From Psilocybe azurescens (Eukaryota > Basidiomycota > Agaricomycetes > Agaricales > Agrocybaceae): 64,000 nt of DNA. The notes beneath the pieces were generated by a model. That model was not told where the DNA came from and searched no databases. It was given only the letters and a program-made list of their open reading frames with translations. The DNA lies in assembly GCA_023853785.1 (NCBI GenBank), contig JAJIRX010000181.1, forward strand, positions 62,001-126,000, in the 5' to 3' direction. Shown here piece by piece: positions 35,147 through 47,148 of the stretch; the first letter of the stretch is position 1; each line of letters opens with the position of its first letter. The position numbers and the translations under genes are program-made.

Positions 35147-35987
35147 TCACCATCCAACTTCCCCTCCTTTGTAAGGCTGGATGGATACGCCTGTGTTGCC
35201 TTTGACCTTCTGCAATCGATAGCGCTCTAGGGCGTAAACGTCATATGCTTGAGCAGCCAGGCGCATCGCTTTGAGATGGTGTGGTTGGGAGTTGGCAGCA
35301 GTAGCATGCTTACGACTTTGCCAAATACACGTTGCGAGGTTCATCCCAGTGACCTCATTAGGAACGCCATACCAGTAAAGGATCAACTGAATGTACCAAA
35401 AAACATAAATTCAGACTCTTTTGAAGCATTCTTGACATTACTTACCCCTCCATTTCGTATAGCTTCCTCGTGGGCGTATTTATCGGCATCATAAAGTGCT
35501 ACCACCCCAAGTCAGATAAAAGTTATGTTTTATGATAGCGAATCTTACATATGTCGTCCCTTCCTGGTTTCCGCTTGCTCCGGAAAACGACGCAATACCA
35601 TTCACGTTCCTCTTCGTCTGGTAACACCAATTCCGACCAATTGAATGCTTCAAAATAAGGTATGCTGGCGTAATCGGCTGACAGAGGCCTAAAGTGATGA
35701 AGAGCCTTGTGAAGTGAGAGGGAAGCAGGATCTATGTCGGGTAGACGAGTCTGTGTTTTGAGGGGAGGGTATTGGGGGTCCAGTGGAGGTTGGTGGTGTA
35801 GCAGGTGTTCTGGGAGTGAAGAGAGTAGAGGAGGGAGATACAGTTTCGGCGCGGTGAGGTTGGGTCCCGACTCGAAATCGGGTAGAGCATGCGGGTCCTG
35901 ATTGCTCATCTCTTCCAAGTCAACTAGGTCCTTTCTGAGTTTGAAGCCAACATCTTGCGGGGAATATTGGATGAAAGATGTTGCCAT
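35147..35987 (-). CDS. Conserved fungal protein of unknown function (possibly UPF0643 family)
   Basis: The protein of about 250 residues begins MATSFIQYSPQDVGFKLRKD. It has a Pro/Leu-rich stretch (KLYLPPLLSSLPEHLL), then FEAFNWSELVLPDEEEREWYCVVFRSKR. After two introns it continues LILYWYGVPNEVTGMNLATCIWQSRKHATAANSQPHH and AMRLAAQAYDVYALERY. I regard the WYCVVFRS and ATCIWQSR segments as the conserved core. The family name is from memory and is not secure. The start is ATG 35987 (an upstream non-ATG extension is ignored) and the stop is TGA at 35147-35149. There is no signal peptide or membrane helix. A soluble, perhaps enzymatic, role is likely but unknown. Confidence 0.65.
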
Positions 35988-36149
35988 ATCACAGACGGAA
36001 AAGAAATTTGGTTTCGGGAGCACGAGCGTAAATCCCAAGGAGAAAAAAAAGAAAACAGGAGGCGGAACCAGGAGAGAGAAATACTTCCATGACGGATAGC
36101 GGGAGGGTATATAAGCAAAATAATACAGAGCTAAGCCCGATCAGTGGGT

Positions 36150-36602
36150 CAACTTTATCAAAGTCGAGAATAAAGATTGCGACATGTGGATTCGCGATTT
36201 GTGTGGTATCGGCCACTGGTCAAAGCATCTCGGCACGACAACGACATACAAAAATGAAATTTGAAACCTCAGCCGTGGACAATCTGCTGTGGCATGTCAA
36301 CTATCGCAAGGTTTTGGCACTTACATACGGAGACCAGAAGGTGAAATAATAACCGACCAGTGAGTCATTGACAAAAAGCAATTCCTGATTGGCTCGGCAG
36401 AATCGAGATAAGACGGTGAAGGAAGCGCGACCCGTGTCGTGTCTATGATGCTGTACTTTGGGAATTCGAGTTGGATGAGATCCTGCGTAACGGGGGCTGA
36501 ACTTTGTCTATCTTCAACTGAGCGGAAGTGGTAGTAAAATACATCGGTTCTAAGAATGAAGCTTCTAGCAGTACTCACCTATAGTAAGCTGGGGGTAAAC
36601 AT
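36150..36602 (-). CDS. Possible small unrecognised gene
   Basis: On the minus strand an ATG at 36602 starts MFTPQL. If one base is added to the G5/C5 run 36591-36595, a first exon with donor GTGAGT at about 36578 joins, after an acceptor CGCAG, to a coherent exon reading SHPTRIPKVQHHRHDTGR, VLSRFCRANQELLFVNDS and LVGYYFTFWSP. A further exon may continue TTQIANPHVAIFILDFD. I do not recognise the family. The 3' end is unclear and the coordinate given is approximate. It lies between two divergently oriented genes. Confidence 0.35.
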
Positions 36603-36811
36603 AGAGTCAAATGGCGGATGGCGTTCTTTTAGGTTTCTGTACGTACGCTGAATAAAACTAGGGTGCTTTCGATTTTACATTACTACTGTCAATGATATCT
36701 ACGCGGGTGGACCTAAGTAGGAGGCGAAGAGTTGGGTTCAACTCGTGTCACATATATGTCACCTGGTACATTGGTCACGCAGGCTCTCCGCTGCTACGCT
36801 TAAACACATCC

Positions 36812-37591
36812 ATGGCCGCCACTAAGAAAGCTGCAGACTCCACTCTGTACCATTTAAGCCCAAAGGGCTTCTGGAAGAAATTCCGTTCGTAATATAAAGC
36901 ACAATTGTGTGCCTTTCTGAAGCTAACTCTATGATGTACAGGGGAGGTGGTTGCGGTTAACCCTGAAATTTCCTCCGGGCTTCCGAGCGCCTCTCTCCAT
37001 CGCTATCCACCCCCGGCCTCGAGACCAGAGCAGTATTCTACACCAGCTGGCAAGGGTATGCCTTTCCAACTCTACCACTTCTTTTCCGCGTACTTATTTC
37101 AACCCAGCTTCTGACCCTGCTCAGAATCCATACTGGAAACGCGATGTCAGGCGTGCATACCCTCAACTGTCCGTCGTCACCCAGTCGGACCTTTCTACGT
37201 TGCTGATTGAGCACTCAAATGCACCCGCGTATGTCTTCTGAACTTACCATTGGTGTACTGGTCGATTAATACTCTCCCAAGTGTCTCTGCCCCTACAGAG
37301 GGCGCCGACCAAGCAGCCGTGCCCGCTGCCAAACCTGTGGCTCTTAATCTTTCAGAAGCCATTTCTGCAATTACATCAACCGCAAAGGTCTATTCGGAAT
37401 CCAAACTCCCTCCTTCACTTCCCGTTCCCCACCCGCGATGGGCACCCAAGTTGTCGCCGGCTCCTCCTCACCCCGAGTACACATACTTCCCTATGTTGCT
37501 ATACCGGTAGATACCTTATAAAGAGAGAGACATTAAGTCGAATGACTCCCAATAGAAATATTCCACGCCCTTTGGCGAGTACCATTCGTAA
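36812..37591 (+). CDS. NADH:ubiquinone oxidoreductase (complex I) 21 kDa-type accessory subunit
   Basis: Exon 1 encodes MAATKKAADSTLYHL and SPKGFWKKFRD. After introns come NPEISSGLPSASLHRYP and DPAQNPYWKRDVRRAYPQ with LSVVTQSDLSTLL, which matches the conserved NPYWKRD-RR-YP-LSVV core of the fungal 21.3 kDa complex I subunit. The C terminus contains LPVPHPRWAPKL and PEYTYFPML. The subunit belongs to the inner mitochondrial membrane respiratory complex. As written the frame ends at TAG 37510; one more base at 37506-37507 would let a last intron join to KYSTPFGEYHS and stop at 37591, which I prefer. Assignment is by recollection of the family core. Confidence 0.72.
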
Positions 37592-37672
37592 AAGAGTCCA
37601 AATCCATTCCATACAAAGTACGTACCTGATAAAGTAGTCCATGGATCTGTAAACAAGCGTACACATCAATTC

Positions 37673-39247
37673 ATGTCTGCACCACCACCACCACTACCAC
37701 CATCTCCCGCAGTGGGCACATCTGTAGAGGTTCAAGCGGCAGCTTTCGCCGATGATCCACGGTATGCTTGCTTTCCGTGACTCTATCTCCCTCGAAAACG
37801 CCCTTGCCTCAGAAAATGAGCGCAATGTATTCAACCGTGACCTAATTTGGACAGGATATACTTTTCGAAAACGGCCAATACATGGCGCTTTGAGCAAGAT
37901 GATGGCACAGAATTGGAATTTGACGCCGCAAAGAGCTCCTGGATACCTCTGGTGGGTCCTCAAGTCCCTGCGGAGAATGTTAGACGTCATGGACATCCCG
38001 TTTAGGTCGACGACGACGAGATCTCTCGTCAACAGGCGGCATACTCCATAGCTGGTGTGGATGAAGAGGTCAATTATGCCATTGTTCAGGTCTCTCTTTG
38101 ACTAAACAAACGTCTTCTACGCTATAGACGCCAGCTGCACCTGTATTAAAGAGAGAGAACAAAAAGCGCAAAGCCGAAGAAGACTACACCTCCGCAGATC
38201 CCAATTCAGCCGCCATATCCATAAAGCGCGGAAAGGGCGACAAGAAAGAGAAGCCAGCAGGAGAACGAAAGTCTAAAAACACAGCTGTATATGTGACAGG
38301 GCTCCCTCCCGACACAGAGCAAGAAGAAATAGTCGAACTTTTCTCGAAATGCGGCGTCATTGAAGAAGATGAGGATGGTGAACCGAAGGTCAAGATGTAT
38401 GCCAGAGAAGATGGATCTTTCAACGGAGAGGCTCTCGTGGTGTATTTTAAGGAAGACTCTGTTGCTCTGGCATTGACAATTCTGGAAGACGCAGAGCTAA
38501 GACTCGGCCAACCTCACACTGTTATGAAAGTCTCCAAAGCAGATTTTGCTCATAAAACACCCGCTGCTGGACAGGACCACAAGCCTCGGAAGACAGTCGA
38601 CAAAAGAAAATAACAAGACGCATTGGAAAAATGCAGAAGTATGTACTTGGTAAGGTTGTCACGAAATCAACTAAGCATTTGCATAGAAAAATAGAGGAAT
38701 GGGGGAAGATGACGGCTTTGGACCAATGCCAGATCCTGCTGAAGATACCGCCGCCTCAACGAAGAGCCGAGTCGTAGTCTTGAAGCACATGTTCTCACCT
38801 AAGGATATTGAAGAAGATGCCTCCTTATTACTCGACCTGAAGGAAGACGTCCGAGAGGAATGCTCTTCTCTTGGAGAAGTGACAAATGTGGTATTATATG
38901 ATGTATGTTCTTGTCTTGTATTCTCCGTGTTGTACTTCTAATTTCTTACTCTTTGATTAGCTGGAAGAGGACGGTGTGATAACGGTCAAATTCAGAGACC
39001 CAATTGCCGCTCAGGCATGTGTCCTGGTAATTACATCCCACTATTTCATCACAGAATGGAATTAATGGAAAAGTAGAAAATGGATGGTCGATTCTTTGAC
39101 AAGCGTCGTGTCGAGGCAGAGCTTTTCACCGGAAGACAACGATTCAAACGAAGTGGCACTGGAGAAGAGGTCGGTGGTGACAGCGAAGAGGCAGAGAAGA
39201 AGCGTCTAGATGAGTTCGCTCAGTGGTTACTGACGGAAGGAGACTAG
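37673..39247 (+). CDS. Tat-SF1/Cus2-type splicing factor (two RNA recognition motifs)
   Basis: The N terminus carries an IYFSKTANTWRFEQDDGTEL segment typical of HTATSF1/Cus2. The first RRM reads TAVYVTGLPPDTEQEEIVELFSKCG, then EALVVYFKEDSVALAL. A linker of the RIGKMQKKIEEWGEDDGF type leads to the second RRM (RVVVLKHMFSPKDI, GEVTNVVLYD, VTVKFRDPIAAQACV). The end is LDEFAQWLLTEGD. The protein should help U2 snRNP assembly and branch-site recognition in the nucleus. The start ATG is at 37673 and the stop TAG at 39245-39247. Introns near 37762, 37950, 38088, 38640, 38902 and 39026 join in phase. Two single-base breaks, A38602-38605 and G38701-38705, each need one base to keep DKKK and EEWGEDD in frame. 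Confidence 0.92.
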
Positions 39248-39314
39248 TGGTTGAACTTTTTACATGTTTTGTTTATTTGTATAATTTTTATGTCCATATT
39301 AAGAGTACCCCTAT

Positions 39315-42300
39315 CTAAATCCATAGCCCAAGGAAAGGAAGATTAAATATTACCAACAGGAGCATAATGGCTTGCTCTTGACAGTTTCCAAACGCTGAAA
39401 TATTCATGAGATACGAAACAGATATCGCTCGAAGAGAACATGCCTCAGATATAACCACTCGTTTGGCCGGAGAATCAGTTGATTGCATCCACTCCATTCC
39501 GGCACTAGACAATGTTTCTTGTTGACCAAAAGGATACGGACCTTCCACATGAGAGGTAGATTTCGAAAGAGTGACCAGATCTTCTTCGTCGATTGAACTT
39601 CTCGCTGATGATACTTCCGGCACAATCTGTAGGGGGCTACCAGGTGGCGACGACATTGAGTGTCCCTGTACAGGTGACAGAGGTGCCGTCTGAGAACGTG
39701 TGGGCACTGGTTTCTGAGGGGCCACCTCGCCGACATCTACCTCTTCGCCATCATCATCCACACCAAGGCGCTGTAGGCTTGCTTCAACAGCATCCAGTCT
39801 TTCCAGGTGTTCAAGAACAGTGACACCTGTTGTACCAGGGTGTACCCGTTGAAATTTGGCTGCAAATGGAACAGGGCGAGGGGCACCCGAAGCATCTGTC
39901 GACGTTCGCCTCATTGGAGGCGGGAAGTCACCCCAGAACTCTGGCTTCGTGTTCGTCTAGGGACAGGTGCAGTGCTTGTGGATAGCCTGGGTGATATAGG
40001 ACCACTAGGCATGTCATAAATTGTTTCTTCCGGAATTTCGATTTCATCGTCCCAAACAAGGACCTTGGTTCTGCGAGTCAGTTCCAGCGGACCTATGCTA
40101 AATGAGAATCAAGGAAATGATGAAAAGAAATTTGGGTATACCTTCGTCCTACAATTCGAGACAAAATTAGATTCAGGTAGAACTTGCATTTACTAGAGAA
40201 TTTGCGCACCGTGTGTTTCAAAGACTGGACTATATTCCAAGCTTGACCTATACCGCATGATCAATAACATACAGCGCCCATATGTAAAGCATTGTAACCT
40301 TTTATAACAGCTAGTTGTCGCTGAGGGGAAATAGGTCAATCGGAATTACGATCTAGGAAAAGACAACTTACAGCAAACATCTTTGGGTGAAAGTCGGGAT
40401 CTATAGCAAAAAGCCTCTCCAGCTGGAAAGTAGTTTCTTCCCACCAAGATTTTGATGTCAGTAACGGAAGGAAATGACTGCGAGTCTTCTCGCTAAAAGG
40501 GCGACCGATGACGCTGACCGGGAGATATAACCATCCGTACGTATATGAGCGCCATCCTTGAGGATGTTCGTGGGGGAAAGAAAGAGAATTGTCGATCGCG
40601 GCAATGTGAATGTGAGGCTTTCGTCTGTAATCGGAACTTGGTGTATTTGACCCAGATGGCACCGGCGACAAATTAGGTTGGTAGGATGCCGGCGCATTCA
40701 TGCGAGGGGAATTGGAAGTACCATCCGGTCTTCTGAGCTCGCTCATCACTGGCATTTCCAGACGGACAGATCTCGAGGGCGCGACATCAACAAGAGTTTT
40801 TTCATGGTCACCTTCACAATATTTGATCATGTAGTTGTCCGCTCCTCGATCTGTATTGAGCATAAGGTAATCTGTCATTCAGAGGTCAGTGGTATTCAGG
40901 TTTACACACTGAAACTAATTGACCTAAAATCACGAGTCTTACGACCCGTCAGCCTTGCAGTCACATCTCATTTTTATCAAGGGAGACGTACTTCTCAAGT
41001 TCTTCTCTGAAACTCTGTTGGAGTTGTTGACTCCAATAGAAAGGCCTTTGGACTTCCGAGGCCTCCGTTGCATCATAAAGAACACGTTCATCTTCATAGT
41101 CTACGTCATCGTAAATATCTTCCGTATCGCCAGTTTTGCCACATATTACTTTCATGGCGCTCATGAAGCGTTTTGACACGTTGCCTTGCCGATGTGTGGA
41201 ATCGTCGAATGTATCGGAGATCGCTCTTCCCGGCCAAGGATGTTTGCGAAGGAAGTCAGACGCATCTAAAATCGTTTCAATGGTTTAAAAAGACTGTCAC
41301 GAAACTAGCGTAGTATATACCTTGGAAGCCATGAAGGAAATATTGGAGACTACCGATTTTCTCAGGTAGTTGTTTGCCCTTCTTCACGGCATTGCGGTCG
41401 AACCAATCGTAGAAGAATGCCTGAGTAAAGAGTTTATAAGGTGTTTGAACTTTGGTTTATAAAGAGAAAAGCTTGCATACTGGACTGGAAAAGGATACAA
41501 GCTGTGTTGGTGGTACAATATGAAGTTGAAGTCGGTCGTCCAGCAATGAGGCCGCGGCTTCTGATATATAACTAAAATATTGTGAGCGGCGCTCTAAAAG
41601 GCATAGCGTTATAAGCACCTAAGATTGGGTATGAGACAAGCACGGCCGAAAGGTATAATCCATCTAAATTGTCGATGCAACCATTTGGTAGTCTGCCGTA
41701 TTTCGTATTAGGCAAGGCAAGATATATCATAGGAGACACCTCTCACCTTCGGGTTCAGTCGACCATATGGCTCTTCATCTTTAGGCTTAAATACACTGTG
41801 GTCACCTTTAGCAGGAGGCAAGTGAAAGAACTGTAGTGCACCCACGCAACGGTTTGTACCCTTCCCTCGACCTTTGCTCTAGCGAAATAAGAACCCGAAG
41901 ACCCCTTCGTTATCATTTTGGGATGAATTCCCTCATTAATAGCATCCTTCACTGAATGCACCACTCTGTATAAAGTTAGTGGGGTAACACTAGAGAAGCT
42001 GTCATTCGCCTTACGCGTCAAAGTCTGCCTGCGTCATAGGTTGGTTATGGTCCAGTGTTTTATCCTTTATCATAGCAAGTGTTAGCTTTATTCACTGGCA
42101 ATACACTGGAAGCTTGTGTACAAATCCTGAGTTCAGTACAGGAGGCACCGGTGGATCGAAGACACTATGCCATATTTGCTTCCTCGAGTGATCAGTCGTC
42201 TTCTTCTTGCGTTTGACTTTCTGAGCAATGGATTCAGTCCATCTTACATACCGTTAATCCACAAGCCGAGCAAGACAGCGAATAAATTAACATCACCTCT

Positions 42301-42484
42301 TGAAAGCATTGTCCAATTTGGTGAGGTCAATACTACCTGGGCGCACCGCACGGCGCTGCGGGTTCGTGTTAGAGGGACCTGGAAGGCTGGTTGACGGCCG
42401 AGGTTCGCTGTCAATATCTGTTTCGTCTTCATGAGTTTGTAGCGGTTGATATCCAGCCGAGCGTAGAGAACGAGACATGGTCAT
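39315..42484 (-). CDS. Type II phosphatidylinositol 4-kinase (Lsb6-like)
   Basis: The N terminus is disordered (MTMSRSLRSAGYQPLQ). The glycine-rich loop KGSSGSYFARAK and VFKPKDEEPYGRLNPK follow, then the catalytic region with LDYLMLNTDRGADNYMIKY and IAAIDNSLSFPHEHPQGWRSYTYGWLYLP, the signature of type II PI 4-kinases. The C-terminal part is Ser/Pro-rich (SGPISPRLSTSTAPVPRR). The enzyme makes PI4P on endosomal and Golgi membranes. The stop is TAG (complement 39315-39317); several introns join in phase. At G39922-39924 the frame closes early; one more base links VTS to a further PPMRRTSTDASGAP tail. That tail is my inference, so the C terminus is the least certain part. Confidence 0.9.
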
Positions 42485-42743
42485 AGGTGTAGACTGCAAT
42501 ACTTTAAGACCTGCTGTAGCTTGCAATTCCACTTGGCAATCAATCCGGGTCACGAGGACTCAGGGAATCACTTGATCATTGAAACGTCAAACACTCACTG
42601 GTGACTGCATATTCTGCTCATGCTATAAAGTCTACGTCGTAACATGCAAACTCTAACATTCATTCGTTCCAAATTGGTAGTATACATATCATAGCAAAGT
42701 TTACACGTAGGTTTGCAGTTAGTTCGTAACACTTTTCTGGCGC

Positions 42744-44154
42744 TTAAGCCGGGATTTTCTGAGATCCTTCGTCAGACAGCAATGGCGAACTGACGAATAC
42801 CGAAGTGTCCCATAGATGAATTACTGTCGGGATAAAACATACAAGCCACAAGATAAGAACAAATGCTATGTGATATCAGATGCATTAGCTGACCCTATGC
42901 AAGGAGGAAAGACTGAGACGTGGTGAGCTTACTTGACCAGATAGCACCAAAATAATGAAATGTTGGGCTATTTAGGACAACCCCAAGCTCCACCGAGCAG
43001 AGTGCGAACACGCCATTTGGAAATACTAAGCCCCAATATGACAATGTAAAGGGTATTTTGTCCGTCCGGAAGGTGATATAAATGGAGGAGAGGGATATGA
43101 TGACCCATGTAAGCCCCATGCACCACAAGATCCAAGCCCCCATGAAACATCCTGCATATAATATTTGTCCAGTCAAAGCTAATGATGGGAACGAATCCCC
43201 AAAATGAAGGGGAAACACTCTAGAAAGAACTCGTCCATTAACTAGCAGGGAATATCCTCCCTGGCCGAGAGGACTGGTAATTATGAAGCTCGCCAAAACG
43301 ACATGCGGCATCGGAGGACCTCGAAGGATGAGGCGTGTCAGGTAAAGGGTAATCACCATGAGAGTAAGGCTCATTCCTATACAGAAGGCCACCAAAGAAA
43401 AGGCCACTGTCAGAATTGTCAAGGTTGTCGAATGTGGTAATAGCGCCTGCGACAGTGAGCCCCCAGTAGCTGAAAGAACGATTAATGGAATGATAGGCAA
43501 AACCCAACATGATGTGGTTTCTGAAATCATATGGTGGCGAGCGGACATTCTTGTAACCAGCAATCAGGCTGTCGAATCGATCCGATACGAATGGCAATAC
43601 TCACAGCACATATATCATTCCGAAACAGGTCCAATATGAGCAGGCTAGAATCACCCACCAAAATCCCCATAGCGTGAACAAAAGGCCGTCCCTCCGAAGT
43701 ACCATCTCTGGTTGAGAATGATTGCCAAATCTATAAGAGAAGCACTGCCAATAGGAAAGGCGCCAACAAAGAGACCTTCTCCTGGATCATACAGCATTTT
43801 GATCCAGAGCTGGTTCAAGGGTTTATGAGTTTGGTTGCTACGGATGGGCCATTCCAAGAAAGTGTGTTACCTTAGGGAACATGTAATAACGGGCAACGGT
43901 CATGGCGAGTATAAGGATGTAAAATAGGAGGTTGACAAAGAAGAAAACAAGGGCGATTACTTTCGCTGCAGTGCCATATGCTCCCCAATGAAATATGGCA
44001 GCAAGCACAGAAACGCTTCCTGTACCCATGTTGATCGCGAACCACGCAGGAGAAAAATGTCTAAATACCGAATTAGTACCTTTTAACCATTATTCCAGAG
44101 GTTCATGACCGACTTTATACAGTGCTTCAGGCTTTTACGGTGAACCTGAGTCAT
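42744..44154 (-). CDS. TDT-family transporter (Ssu1 sulfite-efflux / Mae1 malate type)
   Basis: About ten hydrophobic helices are visible. HFSPAWFAINMGTGSVSVLAA matches the start of this family, followed by KVIALVFFFVNLLFYIL, then FVGAFPIGSASLIDLAII, SCWVLPIIPLIVLSATGG, LTLMVITLYLTRLIL and WILWCMGLTWVIISL. The C terminus, after an intron spliced at about 42850-42932, reads VLILWLVCFIPTVIHLWDT and ends DEGSQKIPA with TAA at 42744-42746. It should be a plasma-membrane exporter; sulfite or dicarboxylates are the usual substrates and sequence alone does not decide. The ATG at 44154 (MTQVHRKSLKH) opens a short first exon whose splice to the second is one base out of phase. Confidence 0.82.
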
Positions 44155-44452
44155 GTCAGCGTAGTGAACGGAGTAGGGTGAGACGACTGATGAAAAGGTG
44201 AAAAGGAGGTTCGCTATTTTAGGCCACCGTTTAGACCTTGTTCAGGCAGGTGATCGATCGACGACGATGTTCATACTACATGTGACATGATTAACGATAC
44301 ATTTGAGATACATGCAAAAATCTGATAGGTTTATGTTGTCAGTGGATTGAAAGATTGAACAACATGGCAGGTGAAAATGAGCTGTCACTTACGGAAATAC
44401 ATAAAAAGAAGGAATGAAATAGAAAAGGGCGGAAATGTTCACTGGAAACATA
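44155..44452. other. Intergenic spacer
   Basis: About 300 bases lie between the transporter start and the Duo1 stop, both on the minus strand. No gene is seen; this is the likely promoter of the transporter. Confidence 0.3.
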
Positions 44453-45518
44453 TCACACTGGTCTGGAGACGCGCGCAATGCCACTAGTACTTGGACGGGC
44501 AGATGCAGAGGGTGGTCGTTTCGGTATTCCACGGGAAGTTGAAGCACCCGAATCTGTCCGTTTATCAGTGGCTGGAACAAGGTGGAAAGTACCTGACGCG
44601 TACCGGGACGTGAAGAGGCGGATGCCCCACGCATGCCGCGCGTTGATGCTCGTGTGCCCCGCACGCCTCTTATGCCACCGCGGATTGCCCGTTCGCTCTT
44701 TTCGCGTTCCAATTGTTCTTTCTCTTCTCGCTTCATATCTTCCAATCTTTGCTGTTCTAGCCTGGCCAATGCAAGTTTGGCTTCTTCTGCTTCCCGGCGT
44801 TTCCTCTGCCTCTCCATTTGTATTTCCTGCTCGAACCTCTCCTCATCCTGTGATATATGACATATTAATGCCAGAACAAAAGTAGAATGATTAGAAACAT
44901 ACTGCATCAGCCCCTTCCCACTTGTCGTCAAATATGAGGCGCGAAACTTCTTCCGATTTTGAAAGGATACCGATATATTTGTTAAGGAGAGCATCAGTTT
45001 GTTCTAGTTGAACGGCTACGCGCTGAGACATCGAGAGCATAAAAACAGGAATACGCTACACGATGTGAGGAAGCACGTACCTCATTGGCCGAGCCTGTAT
45101 CGTGCAGGGCCTCGTTGAACAATTCAAATGAAGCATTTAGCTTCTTCAAGATGAAAACATCACTTTGCAACTTCTCTTCCCGATGCTTAGCAGTTTGCAC
45201 CCGTCTTTCTTCAGCAGTTTCGCGGTCAAAAGACGCTTTATCTTCATCTGTACCCTGTCCGCCATAGTCATCTTCTTGGTCAGTCTCATCGCCACGAGCC
45301 CTCCCGCGGACGGGAGTAGAAACATCTGAGTCGACTCTAGCCAAAAGACTGAAAGGTTTTTTCATTATGGCCGTTTGATCTTGAGAGGTGAGGTCTGAAA
45401 GATACAAATTATCGTCCTGATTGGAATATGAAGAGTCTGAGGGTATGTTAGGCGATTCAAGACCCATAATACCAGATGCGACGTTGATGTCAGGCGAGTT
45501 CAAGTATGAAAAGGACAT
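44453..45518 (-). CDS. DUO1: DASH complex subunit Duo1
   Basis: The conserved Duo1 core is visible: LQSDVFILKKLNASFELFNEALHDTGSANE, then, after an intron, RVAVQLEQTDALLNKYIGILSKSEEVSRLIFD. A charged coiled coil follows (EERFEQEIQMERQRKRREAEEAKLALARLEQQ) with an Arg/Gly/Ser-rich tail (RGVRGTRASTRGMRG). The protein belongs to the ten-subunit DASH/Dam1 ring that couples kinetochores to spindle microtubules. I take ATG 45518 (MSFSYLNSPDINV) as the start. The tail needs one base added near 44574 to read in a long frame ending GIARVSRPV with TGA at 44453-44455; without it the protein has a different short tail. DASH occurs in fungi, which fits the organism. Confidence 0.88.
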
Positions 45519-45934
45519 TGCTCTTGAACTCGATATCCTGTGAGTGGGAAGATGTCTTGATAGATCCGTTGTAGAAGTGGTCTGAAGAACTAACGATAAG
45601 CAGAATGGGAACGAGAAGTATCTAGTCCAAGCGGACTCGGACGCGACACGGCATGCCTGTAACAAGACCAGCTAACGCTCCTCGTCACAGATCGTGACTA
45701 CTCATTCCAGCTCTTGGTCGTTGCTTGGTCGTGCTGAAGTGCCATAAGGAATATATTCACCAGATGGGATGAGAGCAACATAAGAATTAGTAACACGTAA
45801 TGCAAAAGTTACATGGCGTTAAAAGCGTACGACTATAATAAGCATAAGTGACATGAATTCAACATGAATTCCGTGAGTTCTGGAAGTTGAGTTCTAGTTA
45901 AAATCAAGTAGAAATATGTAAGGTATAAAATCAT
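45519..45934. other. Intergenic spacer
   Basis: About 415 bases separate the Duo1 start from the stop of the RNase H1 N-domain gene. No gene is seen. It should hold the Duo1 promoter. Confidence 0.3.
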
Positions 45935-47148
45935 TCAACGCGAGCCGCCCACACTCCCAGTTGAAAGACTATATGAACTCGGACTGGATTTAAAGAGCAA
46001 GCTGGACTGAGGTATGCCGTTTGCATCAAACTGTTCAGGTAGTTTTGCGCGTTTGGAAAAAGGGGACGGCCTGGAGAACGACAAAGTGCTAGGAAATTAT
46101 TAATGGGGAGAATCGCGATGTGCATGGGTTCATTGGCCTACCTTCCAAATGCCAGCTCCGGGACTTGGAATTTACTCTTAACTGGTGACCGAGGGTCCAT
46201 GTCGTACTGATAAACCACCCGTTTGATTTGCCGAGGTGACGGCGACAGATATATTGATGAACCACCCACAGACGGCGAATTTGCAGCATTTCGACTCATG
46301 CTACTTGCTTCATCAGGTCCCATTGAAAATGAATTGAGGGGTATGTCTTCACTGTTCAAAGGTGATAAAGGATGGGAATGAGGCTGACATGCTTGTGGAT
46401 ATGAATTTAGCCAGTCTGGTGTTTTGACAATAGCACCCTGAGGTTGCTGCGGACTCTGAATTTCAGGTGAGGTAAATTCCATCATATATTTTGCTGGAGT
46501 CAAGGCCTGAGCATATTTAGGGGATGCTGGTGTTGGCCGGACTCCAACAACAGGAAGACTTTTCTTGAAAAGTGCTTCGATCTTTGAGCACGAACAAAAC
46601 TAGCAGACGGCTCAGAGGCTGAGCGAGATAGAGGACTAGAAAATTGACCCGTTAGAGATGGACAATGAGAAAATGTGGCATCAGATTGACTGCCAGTACG
46701 GCCTGACTCGGATTGATTGGCAATACTGGTCGCATCCTGAGTGTTCAAACGTATTATGGACGATGTAGGAGAGCTATTTGAGGGCCGGAAACTTGAACCG
46801 TTGTTTAAGTAAGCTAAATTTCTATTGGGTGGTGATCTTGGCGTTGGTTGTCTGTCAGATTGCGGTCCTTCATCCCGAATGACTTTCGTGGTTCCTTTCA
46901 ACATCTCCTGGGCAAAAAGACGTCGAGCTTCTTCTTCACTTGGAAAACTCTGGTAAATTGCCTCGGATACTCCCTTAACCAGGGGCCCTGCTTCAATCCT
47001 AGGAGTATATGTTAATAGAATGCATGCATTATCACACGAACTCCCAAGTCGGAACGACCGTCGGCGACAAAACAACGAGCACTCACCAAGTAGGAAATAC
47101 CCCAATACCTTTCCCAACAGTGACGACATACCATTTTCGCTTCCCCAT
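45935..47148 (-). CDS. Protein with RNase H1 N-terminal (viroplasmin-like) hybrid-binding domain and disordered tail
   Basis: The first 60-odd residues, spliced across an intron at about 47000-47087, read MGKRKWYVVTVGKGIGVFPTW, then AGPLVKGVSEAIYQSFPSEEEARR. This is the Caulimovirus viroplasmin / RNase H1 N-terminal domain that binds RNA-DNA hybrids. It is a cellular domain; nothing viral is implied. The rest is Ser/Pro/Asn-rich without a domain, and I see no RNase H catalytic core. One base appears to be missing around 46575-46585, where the frame changes to KKSLPVVGVRPTPAS. The end is STGSVGGSR with TGA at 45935-45937. It may target hybrid or duplex nucleic acids; the function is unknown. 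Confidence 0.75.

Noticed and set aside
45935..47148. Viral origin for the viroplasmin-like domain
   Set aside because: The domain is a normal part of cellular RNase H1; the gene has fungal introns and no viral neighbours.
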